DNA of 64,000 nucleotides from Myxococcus xanthus (GCF_900106535.1 NZ_FNOH01000017.1:62001-126000); one strand, 5' to 3'; shown: positions 16,825 to 26,574, numbered from the stretch's first letter. A program made the numbers and translations. Notes: generated from the letters alone by a model not told the origin.

Positions 16825-17259
16825 TCAGCGACGGGAGGTGGGCGACTTCTCGCTGCTCGTGCGGCGCGCCCGGACAGGCGGCGCGGGCGCTTCTGGCTCG
16901 CTGTCGGGCAGCGCGGTGAGCTCTACGTGGTACGACTCCCGGTAGTCCGCCGCCCAGAACAGGGTGGCGAAGACGGGGAAGACGAACAGTCCTCCGACGA
17001 TGCCGCCCGCGGTGCGCGCCCCGCTCCATTGATCGCGTCGAATGGTGACGTACTCGGGAGCGTGGCCGTCCAACTCCAAGGTGAAGCTCTCCGTGTTGTT
17101 GACGGTGGCCGAGTCGCTGTACTCGTACGGCGTCCGGCCGAGCACTTCGCCCGAGCGCGACCGGACCTTCGCGCCGCTGGGACTGGAGCGAATCACCGTC
17201 GAGCTGGCGCAGCCGGTGGACAGGACGACGACAAGAGCGGAGGAGACAAAGCGCAGCAT
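16825..17259 (-). CDS. Small lipoprotein, PEGA-like
   Basis: 144 residues. A signal peptide with lipobox L-S-T-G-C (Cys 17) is followed directly by a PEGA-type beta domain: S-S-P-S-G-A-K-V-R...G-x-V-L-G-x-T-P-Y-E-Y, then a hydrophobic Gly-rich segment (G-G-I-V-G-G-L-F-V-F) that could lie in the membrane. The tail is Pro/Arg-rich. The ATG at 17,259 is chosen because the signal peptide begins there and AAGG precedes it. Known PEGA proteins bind surface polysaccharides or peptidoglycan; that role here is inferred. Confidence 0.7.
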   Translation of the reverse strand: MLRFVSSALVVVLSTGCASSTVIRSSPSGAKVRSRSGEVLGRTPYEYSDSATVNNTESFTLELDGHAPEYVTIRRDQWSGARTAGGIVGGLFVFPVFATLFWAADYRESYHVELTALPDSEPEAPAPPVRARRTSSEKSPTSRR

Positions 17260-17444
17260 GGGATGAACCTTCAGGTGAAAGGGGTCCCGCTCCCGGTGCA
17301 GCCGTTGGACCAGCCCTCCCCGCCCGTGTTCTGGCCTACTTGCGCGGGCCGGGGCGTCCAAGGGCGGAGCGCCAGTCCCGGCGCTTGGATACCATTCCCA
17401 GAGACGCCGTGACGGGGCACGGCCAGGCTGTCAGAGGCCGCCCC

Positions 17445-17562
17445 TCATCCCGCCATCCACGCACCGGACTCGTCCACGAAGCCGAACTTCCCACTCTCCA
17501 CGACCAGCGCCAGCCCATCCTGGAAATGGCCCATCGTCTTGAAGCCGAAGCCGTTTGTCCGT
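17445..17562 (-). pseudogene. WG-repeat gene remnant
   Basis: The minus strand ends in TGA at 17,445-17,447 after about 38 codons with strong GC3 bias. They encode a WG (KWG) repeat: F-K-T-M-G-H-F-Q-D-G-L-A-L-V-V then S-G-K-F-G-F-V-D-E-S-G. Full WG-repeat proteins have many copies; only the last one and a half remain. The 5' part is replaced by the start region of the next plus-strand gene. Confidence 0.6.
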
Positions 17563-17591
17563 ACGCCGCTGGCTCGGCGAGGATGCGCGGC

Positions 17592-18410
17592 ATGGATGAC
17601 TTCTACGCGGACGTCCTCGACCACGTCGGACGTCCACCCCGAGAGTTCGGTTCCGTCCACCTGCACGTGGAGCCCGTGATTCGCAATCCACTCGGGCAGG
17701 CCACCGCCGTCGTGTGGTTCCAGGCTGCCTTCGAGCCCCTCGCCACCACCCCGTCGTCCGTGCTGGTGATGGGCAGGCAGAAACAGGGCTCCGCGCACCG
17801 GATGCTGGGCCAGTTCCCGCTGCCACCTCTTGCGGGAGGCCGCGTGGTGCGGTGGCGGCTTCCGCTCGAGCTGCCCCCGGAGTTCGATGAAGTCCACTTC
17901 CAGGTGGAGTCGAGTCTTCACCCCAACGCCGGACGCGTGCGGCCCGCGTGGAAGCTCTTCGACACCCTGGAGATTCCCAAGGAGAGTGACATGAAGGCGG
18001 TGTCGAGCGAGGTCTCCATGGGAATCGACCTCGGTGAATCGCTGCTCAACACCGTGATGTCTGGGGGCCTGAGTGTCACCGCCTACATGAAGATGGGACC
18101 CCAGGTTTCACCGGGCAGCCTGGCTGTGAAGCGCCACGCGGCGGCCACGCTTCCGACAGCCTTCATCGCAGCCGTGGTCGACGGCCCCTTGGAACCACTG
18201 TCCGACCTGCAATGCGAGCTCGTCTGGGAGCCGGGGATGGCCCTCCCCGCCGCCAGTGCCGCGCCCAGTTGGAGCACGGAGCCCACGCCTGCCATGGCAG
18301 CGCATGTCTTGAAGACACTGCGAACCTGCTACGCCTGCGGCTTCGAGGGCCCGCGAGAGGAGTATGAGCGCGCCACGATGTGTCCCCGGTGTGACGCGAC
18401 GTGGATGTAG
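17592..18410 (+). CDS. Unknown protein with C-terminal zinc ribbon
   Basis: 272 residues without signal or membrane segment. The first 230 residues are beta-rich and not recognised. The last 30 hold a probable zinc ribbon, C-Y-A-C-G-F-x11-C-P-R-C-D, of the rubredoxin-like type. The ATG at 17,592 has GAGG 9 nt upstream; the frame is open further left but that DNA codes for the WG-repeat remnant on the other strand. It stands alone between accessory genes. Confidence 0.65.
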   Translation: MDDFYADVLDHVGRPPREFGSVHLHVEPVIRNPLGQATAVVWFQAAFEPLATTPSSVLVMGRQKQGSAHRMLGQFPLPPLAGGRVVRWRLPLELPPEFDEVHFQVESSLHPNAGRVRPAWKLFDTLEIPKESDMKAVSSEVSMGIDLGESLLNTVMSGGLSVTAYMKMGPQVSPGSLAVKRHAAATLPTAFIAAVVDGPLEPLSDLQCELVWEPGMALPAASAAPSWSTEPTPAMAAHVLKTLRTCYACGFEGPREEYERATMCPRCDATWM

Positions 18411-18624
18411 GCCTGCCAGGAGAACCCGCTGGCTCTTGGATGTTGATTCACAGACATGACGCCTGGTCCAGGACCTACAGCGGCTCCGCGGGCCATGACG
18501 TCTACACGTGAATACTGAGTCACTCACTCTGACCGTTCGTCGCAGGCCTCACGGCCTTGGGACGGCGCGTGGGGGCCCATTTCCCATCCCGGTTATCGGG
18601 CCTCCGTTGAGATAGAACGGGCGC

Positions 18625-19707
18625 ATGCTCCACTCGCGTCGTTTCGTCCTGGCCCTCTCGTCCGTGGTCGCGGTCGCCACCGCCTGCAGTTCGCCGGATC
18701 CAGTCCCGGACCGCCCCAACATCCTGCGCTTCGAAGCAAACCCGGCGACCATCGCTCCGGGCGTGTCCGCCGAGCTGTCCTGGGAAGTCACCGGCGCGCA
18801 GGACATCTCCATCGATTACGGCGTGGGTGAGGTGACCGGAAGGTCGGTGCAGGTCCGCCCGACAGCGACGACGACGTACACACTCTCGGCGACCAACGAG
18901 AGCGGCAGCACCACCGCGAGCACCACGGTCGCGGTGAGCACGTCCGATGGGACGAATCTCTCCGGAAGTCTCACGACGCGCACACTGACGCGCGCGGGCT
19001 CGCCGTATCGCGTGACCGATGACTTGACGGTGCCCGCGGGGAGCCGGCTCACCATCGAGCCCGGCGTCCACCTCATTTTCATGGGACACCACAAGCTCGC
19101 CGTGCATGGGCGAATCACCGCGCAGGGCACCGCGGCCAGCCCCATTGTCTTCACCGCCAACAATCCCACCCGAGGCTGGGCTGGACTGCGCCTGGCGGCG
19201 ACGTCGGACGCCGGGTCGGACTTCCTGGAACACTGCATCTTGGAGTACGGCAACAAGATCGACGGCGAGAACGGCGCGGGAGCGGAGGGCTCCTATTCCG
19301 AGAACGCCGGTGGTGCGCTTTGGATTGGCTCACGCGCGAACGTGAACCTGAACCACAACGAGTTCCGCTTCAACAAGGCGCCCGCGTTCGGCGGCGCGCT
19401 GATGCTGATTGCGCCGACCAGTTCGGGTGTCGCCACCGGGAACATCTTCCACGACAACGAATGCACCGGTCCGCGAACCCAGTTCGGAGGCGTGGGCGGC
19501 GCGGTCAACACCGCGCACCTCCCGGCCAGCAATCAATGGACGTTCCGCGGCGGCGAGTTCCGTAACAACAGGGCACCAGAGGGCGGGGCACTCTACTTCT
19601 TCGACAGCAACGTGCTCCTCGACGGGGTTTCGCTGTCTGGAAACAGCCCCCAGAACTGGGCGACGCCGGAGCCACACCGGCTGACGCTCATCAACACGCC
19701 GAGGTAG
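18625..19707 (+). CDS. Lipoprotein with Ig-like domain and right-handed beta-helix
   Basis: 360 residues. A signal peptide ends in the lipobox-like A-T-A-C (Cys 21). Residues about 30-108 form an Ig-like domain typical of secreted bacterial proteins (ending P-T-A-T-T-T-Y-T-L-S-A-T-N-E-S-G). Residues 125-345 show parallel beta-helix rungs: short N-x-F/A-G-G-A-L repeats with Asn ladders and a G-G-A-L-W-I / G-G-A-L-M-L / G-G-A-L-Y-F series. The fold is shared by polysaccharide lyases and adhesins; no catalytic set is obvious. Probably a cell-surface carbohydrate-binding or structural protein. Confidence 0.75.
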   Translation: MLHSRRFVLALSSVVAVATACSSPDPVPDRPNILRFEANPATIAPGVSAELSWEVTGAQDISIDYGVGEVTGRSVQVRPTATTTYTLSATNESGSTTASTTVAVSTSDGTNLSGSLTTRTLTRAGSPYRVTDDLTVPAGSRLTIEPGVHLIFMGHHKLAVHGRITAQGTAASPIVFTANNPTRGWAGLRLAATSDAGSDFLEHCILEYGNKIDGENGAGAEGSYSENAGGALWIGSRANVNLNHNEFRFNKAPAFGGALMLIAPTSSGVATGNIFHDNECTGPRTQFGGVGGAVNTAHLPASNQWTFRGGEFRNNRAPEGGALYFFDSNVLLDGVSLSGNSPQNWATPEPHRLTLINTPR

Positions 19708-19766
19708 CGGGAGGCCCCCGCAGCACGGTCCCCATCGTTCGAGGCTCACCTGACCGGGTCCGCGAC

Positions 19767-20666
19767 TCAGCTCTCCGAGGACAGCCGGGAGATGGCCTCC
19801 ACCACGGAGCCGGGCACGGAGGTTTCGCCGAAGAAGCGCGAGAGTTCGGCCTGAGCCTCGCGGGCTTGCGTCGCGGTGATGCGGCCCTCGCGCTGCAACC
19901 TCCCGATGATGGCGCCAGCCCGGATACGCAGCGTCTCGGGCTTCTGGGCGGGCAGCCAGCGGCGTGGGGCGGGCAGCATTCCCGCGAGCATCGCCCCCTG
20001 TGCCACGGAGAGCGCCCGCGCCGAGGTACCGAAGTGCTCACGCGCCGCAGCCTCGATGCCGTACACGCCCTCTCCCCACTCCACCACATTCACATACAAC
20101 GTGAGGATGTGCTGCTTGGACAGATGGGTCTCCAGTTGGCGGGCGAGCAGCAACTCCTTGCCCTTGCGCAGGAGGCTGCGGTCCGTGGAGAGGTAGAGGT
20201 TCTTGGCCAACTGCTGGGTGAGCGTGGACGCGCCGCGGCCCAGGCGCGCCTTCCGCACGGACTGTTCGAGGGCGTTCTCCACCTCGATCCAATCCACGCC
20301 CTCGTGCTTGTAGAAGCGCGCGTCCTCGGAGCTCAGCACGGCATCCAACGCATGCGGCGCCACCGCCTCCAGAGGCACCCAGGCCTGCCGTACACGGGGC
20401 TTCTTCCCCTCCGCCAGCGCCTCCTCGGCCCGCTGCGTGATGAGCGCGGTGGTGCGCGGGTTCTGCGTCTGAAGCGCGCGGACGTCGGGCAGCCGCACGT
20501 ACTCCACGCTGAGCCAGACGACGAACAGCAGCCACCCGCCAAACATCCAGCGGCCCCAGCCCGGACTGGAATCCTTCCTCACGGCGCGCCGGGCGCCGGC
20601 AGGGAGCTGCTTCGTCTTCTGCGTCCGGGGGGAGGAGGCACGGACGGAGGGCGGACGGGAGGCCAT
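19767..20666 (-). CDS. mtgA: Monofunctional peptidoglycan glycosyltransferase (GT51)
   Basis: 299 residues. A basic Pro-rich cytoplasmic tail, one membrane helix (about 45-63), then the GT51 domain with its key motifs: S-S-E-D-A-R-F-Y-K-H-E-G-V-D-W (catalytic Glu), G-A-S-T-L-T-Q-Q-L-A-K-N-L, K-G-K-E-L-L-L-A-R-Q-L-E and E-W-G-E-G-V-Y-G-I-E. There is no transpeptidase domain, so it only polymerises glycan strands from lipid II at the inner membrane. The length suits the monofunctional (MtgA) class, slightly longer because of the N-terminal tail. It is divergent from the TPR gene, with about 95 bp between the starts. Confidence 0.9.
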   Translation of the reverse strand: MASRPPSVRASSPRTQKTKQLPAGARRAVRKDSSPGWGRWMFGGWLLFVVWLSVEYVRLPDVRALQTQNPRTTALITQRAEEALAEGKKPRVRQAWVPLEAVAPHALDAVLSSEDARFYKHEGVDWIEVENALEQSVRKARLGRGASTLTQQLAKNLYLSTDRSLLRKGKELLLARQLETHLSKQHILTLYVNVVEWGEGVYGIEAAAREHFGTSARALSVAQGAMLAGMLPAPRRWLPAQKPETLRIRAGAIIGRLQREGRITATQAREAQAELSRFFGETSVPGSVVEAISRLSSES

Positions 20667-20760
20667 CGGTATGCACACATCTGCCCCGGTCCACGGTCCC
20701 TGTCCAGAAGACGGCCGGGAAGTCACGCAGCGGCCTGTCTTGAGTAGGATGCCAGGCTCA

Positions 20761-22356
20761 ATGCCATCTCTTCGTACCGCGCTCGGCGCGGGAGTCCTCG
20801 TCATGGGCCTGGGCGCCGGGCTTGCCGTGATTGCTTCACGGGCAACGCGGAGCGCCGAAGTCGAAGCGCGCATCGCGGCACGCCAGGAGCCCGTCCTGAC
20901 ACCTGCCCCCGGCCCCGCGCCGCAAGGGCTTCCCGTCGTGACGCCTGCCGGGCGCGAGGAGGGTAAAGTCCCCCAAGGGCATGTGGACGGGGTGGCACTG
21001 CGCTCGCTCCTGCTCCGACGCCAGTTCGAGGAGCTGACGCTGGCGGTCGAGCAGCTCCAGTGGGGCATGGAGTCGAACCCCCAGGACGAGCACTGGATGA
21101 CCGACGGCATCCTGGCGCTCGGCAACGGCTCCTCCGAATCGACGGAGCTCCTCGACGCCTGGGTGGAAGCGTCACCGCGCTCCTTCGCGCCCTACCTCGC
21201 CAGGGGGACCCACTGGGTGTCGGTGGGATACCTGCGCCGCGGGGGGAAGACCGTGGGGGCAACGGCGAAGGAGGAATTCGCCGGGATGCATGAGGCCTTC
21301 GAACGCGCGGTGCCCGATCTCGTCCGAGCGTGGTCGCTCCAGCCGAAGGCGGTCGCGGCGGCGCGGCCGCTCATCTACGTGGCGAACGCGCTGGGCGACG
21401 ATGAGGCTCGCGAGCGCGCCTACACTCGCGCCATGGAGCAGTGCCCCACGTGTGCGGACGTCCGGGCCGTCTATCTCCACGGACTCGCCCCCCGCTGGGG
21501 CGGCACCTACGAGAAGATGGACGCCTTCGCCGAGGCGCAGAGCCTTGCTCACCCCAAGGTGGGCTTCCTGCGCGGCTTTGCCGATTTTGACCGCGCACAC
21601 GACCTAGTGGTCCAGGGCAAGAACGACCAGGGACTGGTCCTGCTCGCCCAGGCACTGTCAGCCGGCGACTACTGGGAGTTCAGGCTGGCTCGGGCGAAGC
21701 AACTGCGCCGCACCAAGGCCCTGGACGCCGCGCTGGAGGAGGCGAACCGGGCCGTGGCCCTGCGGCCCGCTCGTGCGTCCGTCTATTTCGAACGGGCTCG
21801 GATTTTCTCCAACAGCCGGAAGTGGGAACCCGCGGGCAAGGACCTCCTGCACGCCTTGCGGTTGGACGCGACGGACTCGGACGGACGGGCCCTGCGGGAC
21901 CACGTGGTGAAGGGGGTCATCTACGACGCCTGGGAGGCGCACAAGGCCGGACGCCGCGAGGAAGCGTTGGGCCTGCTGGAACTGGCTGGGGAGCTCGCTC
22001 CAGGCAACCCCGAGGTGGCACGGCGGCGCGCATGGGTCGTCAAATCTCCACAGCAGGCGGAGGCGCGGGCCGAGGAGAAGCAAGGCGAGGGGGCGGAGGA
22101 CTTCCGCACCGTGCAGCAACGGGACTACGCCCTGGCGCGCGAGCGGCGCTTCAAGGAAATCCTTCCGCTCTGGGATGCCTTCATCGAACGCAATCCCGAC
22201 CACGGGCTGGCCTACATGGAGCGCAGCGGGACGCACTACCACCTGCGGGACCTCAAGTCCGCGCTGTCCGACCTGAAGAAGGCGTGTGACCTGGGCGTCA
22301 ACGAAGGCTGTGCCCGGGCGCGCCAGGTCGAGCGCGCCAAGGCCGCGGCCCGCTGA
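20761..22356 (+). CDS. TPR protein with N-terminal membrane anchor
   Basis: 531 residues. An N-terminal hydrophobic segment (residues 5-24) with few positive charges could be an uncleaved anchor or a signal peptide. The rest is helical, with TPR-like pairs clearest at about 290-400 (R-A-S-V-Y-F-E-R-A-R-I-F-S-N-S-R-K-W) and at the C-terminus (G-L-A-Y-M-E-R-S-G-T-H-Y-H-L-R-D-L-K-S-A-L-S), which ends in a Sel1-like A-C-D-L-G-V-N-E-G-C. The start may be 20,749 or 20,761; an AGG lies near both. Probably a periplasmic scaffold. Confidence 0.75.
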   Translation: MPSLRTALGAGVLVMGLGAGLAVIASRATRSAEVEARIAARQEPVLTPAPGPAPQGLPVVTPAGREEGKVPQGHVDGVALRSLLLRRQFEELTLAVEQLQWGMESNPQDEHWMTDGILALGNGSSESTELLDAWVEASPRSFAPYLARGTHWVSVGYLRRGGKTVGATAKEEFAGMHEAFERAVPDLVRAWSLQPKAVAAARPLIYVANALGDDEARERAYTRAMEQCPTCADVRAVYLHGLAPRWGGTYEKMDAFAEAQSLAHPKVGFLRGFADFDRAHDLVVQGKNDQGLVLLAQALSAGDYWEFRLARAKQLRRTKALDAALEEANRAVALRPARASVYFERARIFSNSRKWEPAGKDLLHALRLDATDSDGRALRDHVVKGVIYDAWEAHKAGRREEALGLLELAGELAPGNPEVARRRAWVVKSPQQAEARAEEKQGEGAEDFRTVQQRDYALARERRFKEILPLWDAFIERNPDHGLAYMERSGTHYHLRDLKSALSDLKKACDLGVNEGCARARQVERAKAAAR

Positions 22357-22401
22357 GGCGCGACCTCACAGCCCCACTGCTCCAGCGACGCCGTGGGACG
22401 C

Positions 22402-24087
22402 TCAGAGTTCGTTGAGGATGAGCAGACCGCGCACGGAGTCGGCGGCGTACACGTACCCGTCGCCGGGTACTCGGATGCCGAAGGTGCCCTCGAAAAGGTT
22501 GTCCGTGCGGCCGGGGTCGCTCTCACGGAAGGTGTTGTAGTGCGCCACCTGGCGCGGCTTCGTGGGGTTGGACACATCCAACACGCGCACGCCCTCGTGA
22601 TACCAGGCGATGTAGAGCAGGTGGCCCTTCAGAATCAGGTTGTGGATGGACGTGACGGGGCTGAGACGGAACTCACCCATCTTGACGATGTTCGCCGGGT
22701 CGGTGACGTCCAGCACGCGCAGGTGGCTGCCATTGAATTCCGTGCCCTCGAAGGCGATGGTGCGCCCGGCGAAGGTCCCCACGGCGCTGTGGTGCGCGTA
22801 GGCGTTGAAGCCGTGCACGTACTGGCCCAGGTGCCGCACGTTGTCGAGGTCGGTGACATCCATGATGGAGTAACCACCGAAGCCATTGCTGACGTAGAGC
22901 CGGCCCTCGTACGCGAAGGCGTCGTGCGCGCCCCCCGAGGAGAACTCGGACGGCACGGTGATGAGCTGGAGCAGGACGGGCGCCAGCGGCGAGGTGACGT
23001 CGTGAACATAGGTCACCTCGCCGGGCGACATCGCATAGAGCCGGTTTCCATCCACCAGCACGGTGTGCGCCCCCTGCCCCGCGGGCAGGTGGCGCACGTA
23101 CTCTGGCTGCGCGGGGTTGGAGATGTCATAGACGACGACGCCCGCGCGGTTTCCGGCGATGTAGAGGGCATCCTCCTTGGCCCACACGCCATTCCAGCTC
23201 GAGTCCCCCGGCAGACTGATGGAGGCCTTGAAGATGGGGTGCGCCCTGTCACTCACGTCGAAGACGGTGAGCCCGCCGTTGCCGATGCCGCCGAGGTCGT
23301 CGATGGAGACGACGTAGGCGTGGTTCTTCGTGACATAGACGTCCACGGCATCCCCCAGTGCGACGGGGGACTCGGAGATGAGGCGCAGCCCGCCCGAGGA
23401 CTCGCCCTCCCCTCGCTGTGAGGGCATGCGCCACGCTTCGAAGGTGCCCGCCCGGCTGAACCTTCCGTTGGTGCAGCGGGCGTAGCAGCCCGTGATGATG
23501 CCGGGTGAGGGCACCTGGCAGCCGGCGAGCGCGGTGACAGTGACGGCCCCATTGAAGGGATTGGTGCGGCTGCCAACGACGAAGAAGCTCCCGCCGTCCG
23601 TGTTCCGCGTCAGCAACGGCTGGCCGTTGAGCGTGTCCGTCCCTCCGTCGGAGAAGAGCTGGTAGGTGGTGAAGTCGGGGGTAATCTGGCTCCCTCCGTC
23701 AGACAGCAGGCGCTCACCTCGCATGTCGGCCAGGTAGATGCCGTGCTGCGCCACCTGGGAGAGCGCCTCCGGCGAGCATTGCGAAACGTCATAGCGCGAC
23801 AGGTCATCACACCGGATGGTGGTGGGGTCTCCCTGCTGATTGAAGTCGCATGGCGAGTAACGGCCCCGGTCAATCCAGTCACCGTGTTCCTCCAGCACGG
23901 TGTAGCCGCCATCCCACGGCGCCTCCGCGCTCGCATCGGGAGCGCCGGAGTCCGGCGACCCCGAGTCCTCGGGAAGCCAGGTGCCTGCATCAGGAGCGGG
24001 GTCGGATTCGTCGCAGGCGGAGAGCGTGGACAGCAACAGGACGCAGGAGGAAAGCAGCACCCAGGACGGACGCAACACGGAAGGCAT
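22402..24087 (-). CDS. LVIVD-repeat surface lipoprotein
   Basis: 561 residues. The signal peptide ends in L-S-A-C (Cys about 23) and is followed by an Asp/Ser/Pro-rich linker. From about residue 240 at least six LVIVD-type repeats form a probable beta-propeller: each contains G-x-L-x-V-x-D-V-S-D/N-P-x-x-P and an A-Y-V/L-Y-I-A strand (for example V-Y-D-I-S-N-P-A-Q-P-E-Y and V-L-D-V-S-N-P-T-K-P-R-Q). LVIVD proteins are typically secreted and of unknown function. The neighbours on the same strand are three more exported proteins, but the gaps (250, 77 and 109 bp) do not require one operon. Confidence 0.8.
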   Translation of the reverse strand: MPSVLRPSWVLLSSCVLLLSTLSACDESDPAPDAGTWLPEDSGSPDSGAPDASAEAPWDGGYTVLEEHGDWIDRGRYSPCDFNQQGDPTTIRCDDLSRYDVSQCSPEALSQVAQHGIYLADMRGERLLSDGGSQITPDFTTYQLFSDGGTDTLNGQPLLTRNTDGGSFFVVGSRTNPFNGAVTVTALAGCQVPSPGIITGCYARCTNGRFSRAGTFEAWRMPSQRGEGESSGGLRLISESPVALGDAVDVYVTKNHAYVVSIDDLGGIGNGGLTVFDVSDRAHPIFKASISLPGDSSWNGVWAKEDALYIAGNRAGVVVYDISNPAQPEYVRHLPAGQGAHTVLVDGNRLYAMSPGEVTYVHDVTSPLAPVLLQLITVPSEFSSGGAHDAFAYEGRLYVSNGFGGYSIMDVTDLDNVRHLGQYVHGFNAYAHHSAVGTFAGRTIAFEGTEFNGSHLRVLDVTDPANIVKMGEFRLSPVTSIHNLILKGHLLYIAWYHEGVRVLDVSNPTKPRQVAHYNTFRESDPGRTDNLFEGTFGIRVPGDGYVYAADSVRGLLILNEL

Positions 24088-24336
24088 CGTGGACCTCGCG
24101 AGCAAAGGCCGCCCATGAACGTGGGGGCCATGACTCAAGCGGCCTGACGCCCTGATTCCCTCATCGAGGCGAGAGATGGTTGCGGCGTGGAGGAAAGGTC
24201 CGCCCGCGAGCTCGGAATCCCGGGGAAATCGCCCCGTGCGGTCCTGCCCTTGCATGACGTCTGGACCACGCGGCTCCAGCGTCCAACAGCCACGCCCAGC
24301 CGGGTGAGGACAGGGCGTGGGCGGGCCGTGGGAGGC

Positions 24337-25317
24337 TCAGGTGTCGCCGCTGAAGCTGCCCACAAGCTGGATGTGGCTCTTGCCCGTCTCCGAGCAGGTC
24401 GCGTTGACGCTGACGCTCCAAGACGGGACCTCGGAATGCCAGGTCACGGTGCCCGTCCAGTTCGAGCAGGCTCGGGCGTTTTCATCCGCGAACAGGGAGA
24501 GCGACACCCTGGAGGTCGGCAAGGTGAAGACCTGCCCCGGCGCCGTCATGGGCCGGGGCAACCGGATAATCAGCGTCGAGAAGACCGCGCCACAGGTGAC
24601 GCTCTCATTGCCCGTGATTCCCATCTGCACGGTGAAGGTATCCGTCGAGAGGCAGCTTGAGGGCGCGTAACAGTAGGAACGGTCAGGCGAAACGAAGCCG
24701 CCATTTGTGTTCTCGTAGCCCGCGCCCGTGCTGCTGATGGGGCGGCTCATGCTCCACTGACACGTGGGCCTCTCGGTGCGGCAGCACGCGGCGTCGCCGG
24801 GGGCGCAGGCAGTCGTGAAGCACCCCGTGGGATTCGTCGTCGTGCCACCCGCACACTTCGTGTTCAGCACGGCGTCCGTACCCGAGCGCGTGCAGGCCCA
24901 CAGCCTCGTTCCCTCGCAGAAGAACTCTCCCGGCGTGCAGATCTCCGGCGACTCCCCCACAGGGCCCATGGGGCCCGCCGGCCCGGTGTCGCCCCGGGGC
25001 CCCTGGGGGCCCTGCGCCCCCGTCGCGCCAGGCAGGCCCTGCTCGCCCGTGTCGCCCTTGGGCCCCTGCGAGCCCTGGGGGCCCATGACGCCGCGCGGGC
25101 CTTCCACGCCCATCGGGCCTCGTGGGCCCGTCAGGCCCTGCTCTCCACGCGGACCCGCGAGGCCCTGCGGCCCCGGAGGTCCGCCCGAGGGGCCCTGCGG
25201 CCCTTGCGGTCCCGCCGGCCCCTGGGGGCCCACGGGCCCCTCAGAAGAACAAGCGGTGGTGAACAAACAGCACAGCAACAGCGGGAGGAGTGCTCGCCCG
25301 AAGGAGGTCTTGGTCAT
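24337..25317 (-). CDS. Collagen-like lipoprotein
   Basis: 326 residues. A signal peptide with lipobox T-T-A-C (Cys 23) is followed by about 31 Gly-X-Y triplets (residues 27-123) with the usual Pro and Gln/Arg content (G-P-Q, G-P-R, G-D-T), broken once by a double Gly. After it comes a Cys-rich head of about 200 residues (C-x4-F-F-C, several single Cys, then a beta-rich end). Bacterial collagen-like stalks form trimers that lift a globular domain from the surface, so this is probably a trimeric, lipid-anchored surface protein. The head is not recognised. No strong Shine-Dalgarno is seen. Confidence 0.85.
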   Translation of the reverse strand: MTKTSFGRALLPLLLCCLFTTACSSEGPVGPQGPAGPQGPQGPSGGPPGPQGLAGPRGEQGLTGPRGPMGVEGPRGVMGPQGSQGPKGDTGEQGLPGATGAQGPQGPRGDTGPAGPMGPVGESPEICTPGEFFCEGTRLWACTRSGTDAVLNTKCAGGTTTNPTGCFTTACAPGDAACCRTERPTCQWSMSRPISSTGAGYENTNGGFVSPDRSYCYAPSSCLSTDTFTVQMGITGNESVTCGAVFSTLIIRLPRPMTAPGQVFTLPTSRVSLSLFADENARACSNWTGTVTWHSEVPSWSVSVNATCSETGKSHIQLVGSFSGDT

Positions 25318-25394
25318 TGACGGGCGCGTGCCCTAGCAGCTTGCCCTCGCCCGGAGCAAGTCCGTCCGGAAGCGGGGGCGGAGCAGCCCTCCCG

Positions 25395-26465
25395 TTACCA
25401 AGTGTAATAGCAAGCGTTGCTGCAGTTCGTGCCGTTGCAGAGCGCGAGGTCAGCGTAGTTGTGGCAGGCGGGGACGGTCAGGTCCGACATGGTGTAGCGG
25501 GTGATGATGTCTCCGCAGGCAAGCACGGCGTCCGCCGTGCCAGAATTGTCGGCCACCGACATGGCGTTGGAGACGTACGAGGAGCCGCTCGCGGGCAGGC
25601 CTTCGGTCCACCGGCCCATGGTGACGCGCGTGGCGGCGAGGGCCGGAGCGATGTGCGCCCCGAGCTTGACGTTCCCCATCTGTCCAGGGTTGAGCTGCAC
25701 ACTGTCGGCCCCCGTGCCTCGGCTGAAGTTGAAGGTCACCGGCCCATTGCCCGCGCAGTTCAGCACGGCGAAGTGCATGGAGTGCCCTGGATGATTGAAT
25801 GACAGGGCCCCGTTCCAATTGGTGGCGCGCAGACGGACTCGCGTCGCGGTGCCCCGAACCTTGTCGCAGGCGAGCAATTGAGGGGAGCACTGATAGCCGT
25901 CCTCACTTCCGAGTGGGAAGTCACAGTCCGGGGAATTGCAGTAGTAGTCGCTCGTGAAGGCCGTGTGGATGACCTCCTGGCTTGGGTCCCCGCAGGTGGG
26001 GTCCCCATAGACGGAGGCAGCCCAGGCGCGGTTCGAGGCCGAGCAGCTCCCGGTGAGCGAGCGAGGCTCCTCGGGGAAGGTGGTCGGTAAGGCGGAAAGC
26101 TCTGCCTCGTTCTGCCGCCGGAGCTGCGCTCTTTCGCCCTCATCCATCGCGACGAGCGCGTGGTCCGCCAGGGCCGGGGGCAGCGCGTGCCCCTCGGGTG
26201 CCACGGCCAGGAACACCTCCGCCGCCGAGTGTGTCTGGAAGAACCGAGGGGCCACGAGCGGACGCCGCGGATACTGGGCGATGACGGCCACGTTGACCGC
26301 GCCCCCCTCTCCCTCGAGCCAGAGCACATGGCTGTCAGAAGTCCCGATGCGGGCAATCTCGCGCGGTCCGGACGACTCGGTGGGCGCCGCCCATACGGGG
26401 AATGCCCCCAGGAGGGAGAGGGCACCAGTGCAGGCCAGCGCTCGGAATGAACGGGGCAACGTCAT
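25395..26465 (-). CDS. Secreted Cys-rich protein
   Basis: 356 residues. A signal peptide ends near V-W-A-A-P (no lipobox). The N-terminal 100 residues carry strands and an E-R-A-Q-L-R-R-Q helix. Residues 130-356 are Cys-rich (about 13 cysteines) with a beta-sandwich-like run (A-T-R-V-R-L-R-A-T-N-W-N-G) and the C-terminal motif C-N-G-T-N-C-S-N-A-C-Y-Y-T-W. The family was not recognised. It is likely disulfide-stabilised and extracellular. An upstream ATG at 26,498 would give 11 extra residues that look non-coding. Confidence 0.7.
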   Translation of the reverse strand: MTLPRSFRALACTGALSLLGAFPVWAAPTESSGPREIARIGTSDSHVLWLEGEGGAVNVAVIAQYPRRPLVAPRFFQTHSAAEVFLAVAPEGHALPPALADHALVAMDEGERAQLRRQNEAELSALPTTFPEEPRSLTGSCSASNRAWAASVYGDPTCGDPSQEVIHTAFTSDYYCNSPDCDFPLGSEDGYQCSPQLLACDKVRGTATRVRLRATNWNGALSFNHPGHSMHFAVLNCAGNGPVTFNFSRGTGADSVQLNPGQMGNVKLGAHIAPALAATRVTMGRWTEGLPASGSSYVSNAMSVADNSGTADAVLACGDIITRYTMSDLTVPACHNYADLALCNGTNCSNACYYTW

Positions 26466-26574
26466 AGCGGGAACTCCGTGAGGAAGGACGGCGCTCATTC
26501 GCCGTCACTCCCCTGAACGGAGCCGAGCCCCGATTTCCCTCACCGAGAAACGAAGAACCCTGGCCGCGGTCCTG

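Noticed and set aside
24764-25336. Pro/Gly-rich open frame on the plus strand opposite the collagen-like gene
   Set aside because: The mirror of Gly-X-Y codons (GGC CCC) also reads as Gly/Pro; the minus strand has the signal peptide and lipobox.
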